Of a stretch of 10,119 nt of DNA, positions 1 to 6,500 are shown piece by piece. Position 1 is the stretch's first letter; the number at the start of each line of letters is the position of its first letter. The notes beneath the pieces are model-generated. The model was given only the letters and a program-made list of their open reading frames with translations, searched no databases and was not told where the DNA came from. The stretch is from Chloromonas sp. AAM2. Taxonomy: Eukaryota > Chlorophyta > Chlorophyceae > Chlamydomonadales > Chlamydomonadaceae. The stretch lies in the NCBI GenBank assembly GCA_004335635.1, contig QAXH01006605.1, positions 35,086 to 45,204 of the forward strand, given 5' to 3'. The translations under genes and the position numbers were made by a program.

Positions 1-109
1 TACGTGGCTGTGACCTGGCGCATGGATAACGTTTACGTGGCTGTGACCTGACGCATGGATAACGTTTACGTGGCTGTGACCTGACGCATGGATAACGTTT
101 ACGTGGCTG
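1..109. repeat. 33-base tandem repeat, three full copies and a partial fourth
   Basis: Copies start at 1, 34, 67 and 100, each beginning TACGTGGCTG and ending GATAACGTT. The fourth breaks off after about 10 bases. Copy 1 has G at its position 18 (CCTGGCG) where copies 2 and 3 have A (CCTGACG); the copies are otherwise identical. The array reaches the left edge of the window, so its full length is unknown. Without the change copy 1 would be open in one frame; in copies 2 and 3 the A makes a TGA in that frame, so the array is not a coding repeat. Confidence 0.95.
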
Positions 110-392
110 AAACTGGTGTGTTTGCAGCAGGCTTGATGTATTGTATGTTAGGGAGGGAGGAGAGGCACATGGGTGCAAACACGTGCAGTTACAACTGGCG
201 TCAGGGGAAAGCTGACGTAGCCTCAGAAGTGCGTTTTCAGCACCATGGCTGGAGCCTGCGTGTGTTGTTTGTCGTTAGACACGAAAGGAAACATCGTGGC
301 TTTCGGCAATGACCATAAGGACAGGCCGAGCACTGCATGTTCTTTATCCATGTACAGCTTGTTTGGTCAGCAGGGTGCTTGACTGTGCATGG

Positions 393-430
393 CATGCTCG
401 CCACTGCATGCTCGCCACTGCATGCTCGCC
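393..430. repeat. 14-base tandem repeat (2.7 copies) ending at a splice acceptor
   Basis: The unit CATGCTCGCCACTG occurs at 393-406 and 407-420, and its first 10 bases recur at 421-430, directly followed by GCAG and the exon at 435. The array therefore occupies the stretch where a polypyrimidine tract would normally sit before the acceptor. Confidence 0.9.
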
Positions 431-434
431 GCAG

Positions 435-547
435 GTGTACCGACCGATCGCCGCGCGCGGTGCTGCCATGTACTTTGTCATCCGACACCTGTCGGCACTC
501 AATCACATGTACCAGTTCAGCCTGGGCGTCTTCCTGGCTCTTTTCAG
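435..547 (+). CDS. DYNC2H1: Dynein 2 heavy chain, window exon 1: end of AAA5
   Basis: Starts after ...GCCGCAG in phase 0 with V-Y-R-P and ends at TTTTCAG before donor GTATGA, leaving two bases of a split codon (phase 2). It encodes 37 residues with MYFVIRHL and MYQFSL, the helix pair near the end of AAA5 that in most dyneins reads like LLYFVLxDLxxINPMYQFSL. This fixes the reading frame for everything downstream. Confidence 0.9.
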
Positions 548-3500
548 GTATGAATCACTAAGCAAGTAGTCCAGGACATCACGCAGCTGGCAGGCATCAA
601 CACCCACACTCGATTCTGCATGGAGGCTTCTGACCGGTGTCGCTTCAAAGATTAGAGCACAGCGCAGTCGGCAGATGTTAGCAGCAAGACTGAATGTTGC
701 ATGGAGGCCAGGCGAGACTTGACGCCGACTTACAAGATGGCTGCTATGACATTGGTGGTGTCCAGGCGTGCCCTTGCCGCGGACGCGCCCTCTGGTGGCG
801 ACATCGCAGCGCGCATCGCCACGCTCGCCGACGCGCTACTTGAGCTCGTGTTCGGCTACGTGTCACGCTCGCTGTTCAATGCCGACAGACTCACCTTCGG
901 CATGCACATCGCCAACCACCTGTTGCCTCAGGGAGCCATCAAGCCTGAAGAATGGGCATACTTCCTGGGTGCGAGTAATGCCATGTCAAAACCCCTTGCC
1001 AGCGGGGCATCCCGTCTTTTCCCGACGCACCACTTCGCTTCTGCACTTGTTGATTAACTGTCACTGCTTTTTCAGTCGTAATTCGTTCGTGCGTCATTCT
1101 TTCGATCCGCCTTGTTTTCCCTGGCTTGTGCAGGCAAGCCCGTGGTCGATGCTGCTGGCGGCAACGGTCCTGCCCGGCCCTCCTGGGTGCGTGAGGAAGC
1201 GGGCAGCGCATGGGCCCTGCTGGCGGCCAACTTCCCGTCGCTGCTCCAGGCGGCAGAGCTGCAGGACGGAGCGCTTTGGGGCGCATGGGCCTCGGGAGGG
1301 GAAGACCAGCGTGAAGGTGGGTGCAGATGGAGTACAAGGAATTCAATGGGGTTTTATGATAAGATGTAACAAAATAGTGTATAGTACATGGTAAACAACT
1401 GGGTGCGGAATGAGCAATCGATCATCAAGGGCCAGCAGCGGACAAGAAAGCTTGCGGGTAGAGGCGACAAATCAGCTTACAGGCCGGGAGCGCATGAGCA
1501 TGGGCCTCAAGCTGCAAATGCTCACATCTGCGCGTGTGCTCTGCTGCCTTGTGCGCTCGTGTGTCCCCCAAGTCGCACATTGCTCAGGTTCAGTGTGACC
1601 GTCCTTAACATGCAAGGTGTCTCACCCGCTCGTGTCCTCCTGCTCGCCTGGCCTCAGGTCACGAGTCCGCCTCCCCACTGCCTGCGCGGGTGTCGGGCAA
1701 AGTCACTCCCTTCCAGGCGCTGATCATCGTGCGTGCGTTCCGGCCCGACAGGCTGCAGGTGAGGCCACGATTGTGAACGATACAACTGCGCCAAGGAAAA
1801 CCACCAGTCCGAAGGTTAAAAGGCACGAGCCTTGTGCGAGAGCCAGGGTTTGCTCGTGTCTGCCAGGTTGCCTTCCGTATGGGTGCGTGTCAAGCCCACT
1901 GATCATGCCTCCATCAATGGCCATACTTTACAGAGCCGCCATGAGCCGCCATCTTTGCGCTTTTATCGCCACCATATTATCGCCACCATATTATCGCCCA
2001 TATTATCGCCTATATTATCGCCATAATATTATGATTGTGCCCATCAAAATGATTTGTATTTTGCATACTTCTTTCACTTGCGCAGTCGCAGATCGTGAGG
2101 GCAGAACCAAGGTTCACACTTTGATCGTGATTTAGTTGTGTCTCCCGCCACTTTGCTGCCTTGCAGGCCGCCATGGGTCAGTGGGTGTGCAGCGCCCTGC
2201 GGGTCAAGACCATCGCCCCGCCAGCGCTCTCCCTACGCCAACTGATCGAGGCGGAGAGCTCCGCTGCGCAGCCCATTCTCCTGCTGACCACGCCGGGTGC
2301 GGACCCCAGCGCAGAGCTGGCGGACTATGCGGCCACGACCGTGGGGCGGGAGAAGTACCATGAAATCGCCATGGGACAGGGACAGGTGCGGCCAATCAGG
2401 GGGTGTTTAGGAGAGCAGTCGTGAAGGTACAGCAGAGCATGGCTGCTGTGTATTCTCTTGGTAAGAACGGCCCCCAGGTGCTCGTCAGAGGGCACACACA
2501 AGGCCTAGCATGACTGTGGCTTAGGTGTCTTTCAAGAGGCAAGAAAACCCTTCTAAGTCGCTTGTTAGCAGGCAAGGTGCCGTCTTTCAAGAGGCAGGAG
2601 AGGCCTCAGGTGCCGTCTTTTACATGTCAACAACCCAAGGCACAGCCTGACATACAAGGCAAACACTTCATCGGAGCATTACCGCACAACTGCTTGGCTG
2701 TTGCCTCCGCCTCCCTGACTAACCCTGGCTCTTTTGCCCCCTGCCTCTGTTCTGCCTACATCCCCTGTGTTCCCCTTGCCTCTCGCAGGCTGACAAGGCC
2801 CTTCACCTGCTGCGTGAGTGCGCGCGGTCTGGCGAGTGGCTCGTGCTCAAGAACCTCCACCTGGCCGTCAGCTGGCTGCCTGTGCTGGAGAAGGAGGTCT
2901 ACAACCTGACCAAGGCCACGGACTTCAGGCTCTTCCTCACGAGCGAACAGCACTCCAAGTTCCCAGCCACACTGCTGGAGGCTTCGCTCAAGGTAAGGCA
3001 TGTCAACTGTTTGCCCACTTACCTAAGTCACTGATTATCTAACTAACTGATAAACTAACTTACGGCCAGCTGACTGTTTGAGGCGCTACTGAAGCATCAC
3101 ATAGTAAGTCAAACTGCAGCTGCTTTTTGCTCGGGCTCATGAGGTTGGAGCTCGCAAGGATAGATTGCCCGCAGAAGATTGCCCCAACAAGAGCGAGGTC
3201 TCAGGTTGATGTAGGCCAATAGAGGGCTCCGGATGGGTTACTGCATGGGCTGCATGAGCATCGCGCAGGGAACGCTTGCTTGTTGCTTGTCTAATTTTTG
3301 CATGCATCCAGCATTGTTGCCGTGAGTTGAGGTCGGTTAAGTACTGTTATGTAGTGGCAGCGCTTCTGTCCACTGTGATTATTGTAATCCCTGGATTGAT
3401 CAATTGATATAACCACCGCTGATTGATTGCAGGTCACGTTTGAGGCTCCTCCCGGCCTGAAGAAGAACCTGCAGCGCACCTACGACGGGTGGACGCCCGA

Positions 3501-6500
3501 GTTCATTGCGGCCGGCACCCCCCTGCGCGCGCAGCTGCTCTTCGTGCTCGCGTGGTTCCATGCGGTTGTGCAGGAGAGGCGCACATACATCCCACAGGTG
3601 GGACCAAGCCAGGGGATGGCCTAGCTAGGCCTGCCTCTTTGTCAACACAGCAGCATTTCAGTGGGACGGTCAAGGGTAGGCTGGTTAAGTGTGGTGAGAT
3701 GCAACCCGGGATGGTCAAGGGCAGGCTGGGGTGGCAACACAGCAGCCTTAACAGTTGCCCTTGGGATGATGCAGCATCGGCAGATGCACCATCTTGCATG
3801 ATTGGCCTGCCTATGGCGTTTGAGCATGCCATGCAGTACACGGGATGTGCAAGTCAATGCGTCCAAGGCATGGCGTGTGAATGGCGCCACAGCTTCTTGT
3901 GAACTGCATTCAAACTTGTATGCACGAGCAGCAAGAGCTGGTTTTGGGTGTATGCATGCCGTCCTCTCTCTGCCACCCTCATGCAGCTTGACTATATACA
4001 TGCCTTGGGTGTATGCATGCGGTCCCCTCCATGCCACGCTGAACCATGCTCTGCACGCATGCATGCATGCATGCACACATGCAGGGTTGGTCCAAGTTTT
4101 ACGAGTTCAGTTTTGCCGACCTGCGGGGCGGTGCCGACATCATCGGCCTGGCGGTTAACCACGACAAGGGCGCGGGGGTGCAGTGGCAGCTGCTGCACGG
4201 GCTGCTGGAGATGGCCATCTACGGCGGAAGGGTAGATAACACGTTTGATGCCAAGGTGGGTAGGGTGGATAACACGTTTGATGCCAAGGTGGGTAAGGTG
4301 GATAAGGGGTTGGAAGGAGCGGTTGGGTGGAGCAGCGCTGCGCTGTGCTGCAGGACTGTGGGCCTCTTCTGCTCTCGGGCCTATTTCTGCCTTTGTTCCT
4401 GCCTTAGGTCAGGGCGGTACACACCCTGTTCCGTGTCCTTTGACGGCTTCCCTGATGTCACAAATCAATCAATGGACTGTGGGGCATGAAGATCAAGGCT
4501 GCCAACTGTCTGAGCAGGTTTCGTCATGTCATGGGCTAAATGTGTTCAAGTGTTATGATGTCCTGTGTTGCTCTTCCTGCTGCTTTCCTTAGGTTTGTAG
4601 GTCAGACCAAAGCCCCAGCCGAACACTGGCCCCATCTGCGTGAGCAGGACTGTTGATTGGTTCGGAATTGGTGCCAGCAGTGGCTGGCCTGTCCATTTGC
4701 ATGCAAGCCCACGAAACATCATACTGGAGTCGCGTGCAGGTTCTTCGCACGTACCTCCACCAATTCTTCCACCCCGGGGTGTTGGGTCTGGGTGGGGGCA
4801 AAGTGCGACCGCTTCCCGGGTCGCGCGCCGCAGTGCCCACCTCCGCACACAAGCAGGACTACGTACAGGTAGGCGCGGAAAGGAGTTCGCAATGCATCAA
4901 TTCATCACGCTGACAGATCAGTGACGAGTACATCGGCCATGCGGAAAGGATTCATCGGGGACACAAATATTACGTCACAATGTATCATCGTCTTATGACA
5001 TCACAATGATCGATGATACATGCGGCATTGTATAAGACATATACCTTGGCGCAAACTCGCGCTGCAGGTTGTATCCCAGCTCGCGGACGTTGACGTTCCA
5101 CAGCTGTTCAGTCTACCCGCCAATATCAGCCGCGCTGCCGCTCAGTCCAATTCTGAGCTGGTGGTTGCTTCTCTCAAGGCGATGAGTGCGGCACAGGCGG
5201 CAGCAGCGGGGTACAATCGCGCACAGTGGAGCGCAGCCCTGGGGCCCTTGCTCAGACTATGGGATACCCTCATGGCATCGGCAACAGGACTCAAGCAGGT
5301 ATGAGGAGAGAGGTTGAAGGGATCACGCCATAGGCTAACTTCTTCACCATAGTTTGACGGTGGTCGCTTTGAATTGACACGGACACTGCCAGATATTGTG
5401 CCATAGACTACGTTCACTTGCTGCGGATCAGAAGCATGACAGCAACAGTTGTGTCACGAATTGCGAGCTCAGATTACATCGCACAGACAATGCACGACTT
5501 GAAAATGGGCATTTTTCATCCCGACCGCAAGCAGTCATTGACCGCACAGACAATGCATGCACATTGTGCAATGAGACGTTTCCATCTTGACCGTCTCTGA
5601 CGTTGCTGCAGGCTGCCAAGGAGGTGCGGGGCGCTGGTCGTGCGAGTCGTGCAGGCGATGGTGGGGGGAAGAGCGGTGGTCCTGTGGACAACTTCGTTGC
5701 TTTGGAGCGAGCGGCATCCGTCACGCTGGTCGACTGTGTGAACCGCACTCTGACTGGCATCGCGCGCGTGCTCAGAGGACAAGACACACTCTCTTCAACA
5801 GTACAGGTGAACTTCTGACGTGCTGTCGCTCTTTGAACTGACATATTTATGTTCAAACTTAAGCTTCAGGAATTGCTGACTGACATGCGTGACTTGCCAT
5901 ACTTGCTCTCCGATGCGACATACCATCGGCATCCATGTTTTGATTGGCAGCTTCAGGCACTGCACTGCCTGTTGCAATCACACAATCACACGCTCCTCGT
6001 GTTTTTCCTTTGCGACTTGCAGTCTGCTGGTCTTCAGCTCCTGTCTGACTCAGTGCCTGGCACCTGGGACGCTTTGTGGGAAGGGCCTCTGTCGCCCTCG
6101 GACTACGTGCGTGCAGTGGTCAGCCGGGCGGTGGCCATCGAGGGCTGGTGGGCCAAGAGCCAGGCAGGCAACCTACTCAACTCAGGTGCGTATGGTTAGG
6201 AGTACAAAGTATGGGTCCTCACGTCAGAACCGGGCCTCAGTATACCGGCATTCCACAATGTAGAAGAGTAGAGGCTGGGAGTACAAGACCAAGGGGCACT
6301 CAGACCCTCCTTCTATGCCTGCCTCTACAATTACAAGGCCTGCTGACCACTGTACATGCATGGAAAGCATTGTCTTTTCCGTTTGCAGCTGTCGGACATG
6401 GCATGCATGCATTTCACGTTCTGACATGTGTCTGCCTGCTCTCCATGATTCACAGGTCCTCTGGACCTGTCCAGCCTGCTGCGGCCTGGAACCTTCCTTA

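Larger units (their letters stand above)
1..434 (+). other. 3' part of an intron of the dynein 2 heavy chain gene
   Basis: No exon could be supported here. The residues expected just before exon 435-547 (the end of the stalk/AAA5 region, resembling SLDQERDAY in the human protein) are not seen in any frame, so the previous exon lies before base 1. The intron ends at the CAG of 432-434. Its contents are a 33-base minisatellite at 1-109 and a 14-base repeat at 393-430. Open frames across 88-569 are chance extensions of the exon frame or its shadows. Confidence 0.7.

Noticed and set aside
1..109. Possible CRISPR array at the left edge
   Set aside because: Copies are directly adjacent with no variable spacers, and the context is a eukaryotic intron.
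969..1057. Extension of exon 766-968 to the in-frame stop at 1055-1057
   Set aside because: Similarity to dynein ends at YFLG, a GTGCGA donor sits exactly there, and the phase 1 join to 1134 restores the conserved sequence.
768..1394. 208-codon open frame on the + strand
   Set aside because: Shadow of exons 766-968 and 1134-1316 in another frame, rich in Pro, Ser, Arg and Cys as expected of shifted GC-rich coding sequence.
1617..2135. 172-codon open frame on the + strand
   Set aside because: It is in a different frame from exon 1658-1758 and runs through its intron; its sequence shows no dynein or other similarity.
3040..3062. Branch point cluster (repeated CTAAC/CTGAT words) of the intron at 2993-3432
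   Set aside because: It lies near the donor, about 370 bases from the acceptor, too far for normal use.
4980..5021. Miniature inverted-repeat transposable element
   Set aside because: Only 42 bases in total, with no matching target-site duplication beside the arms; kept as a hairpin.
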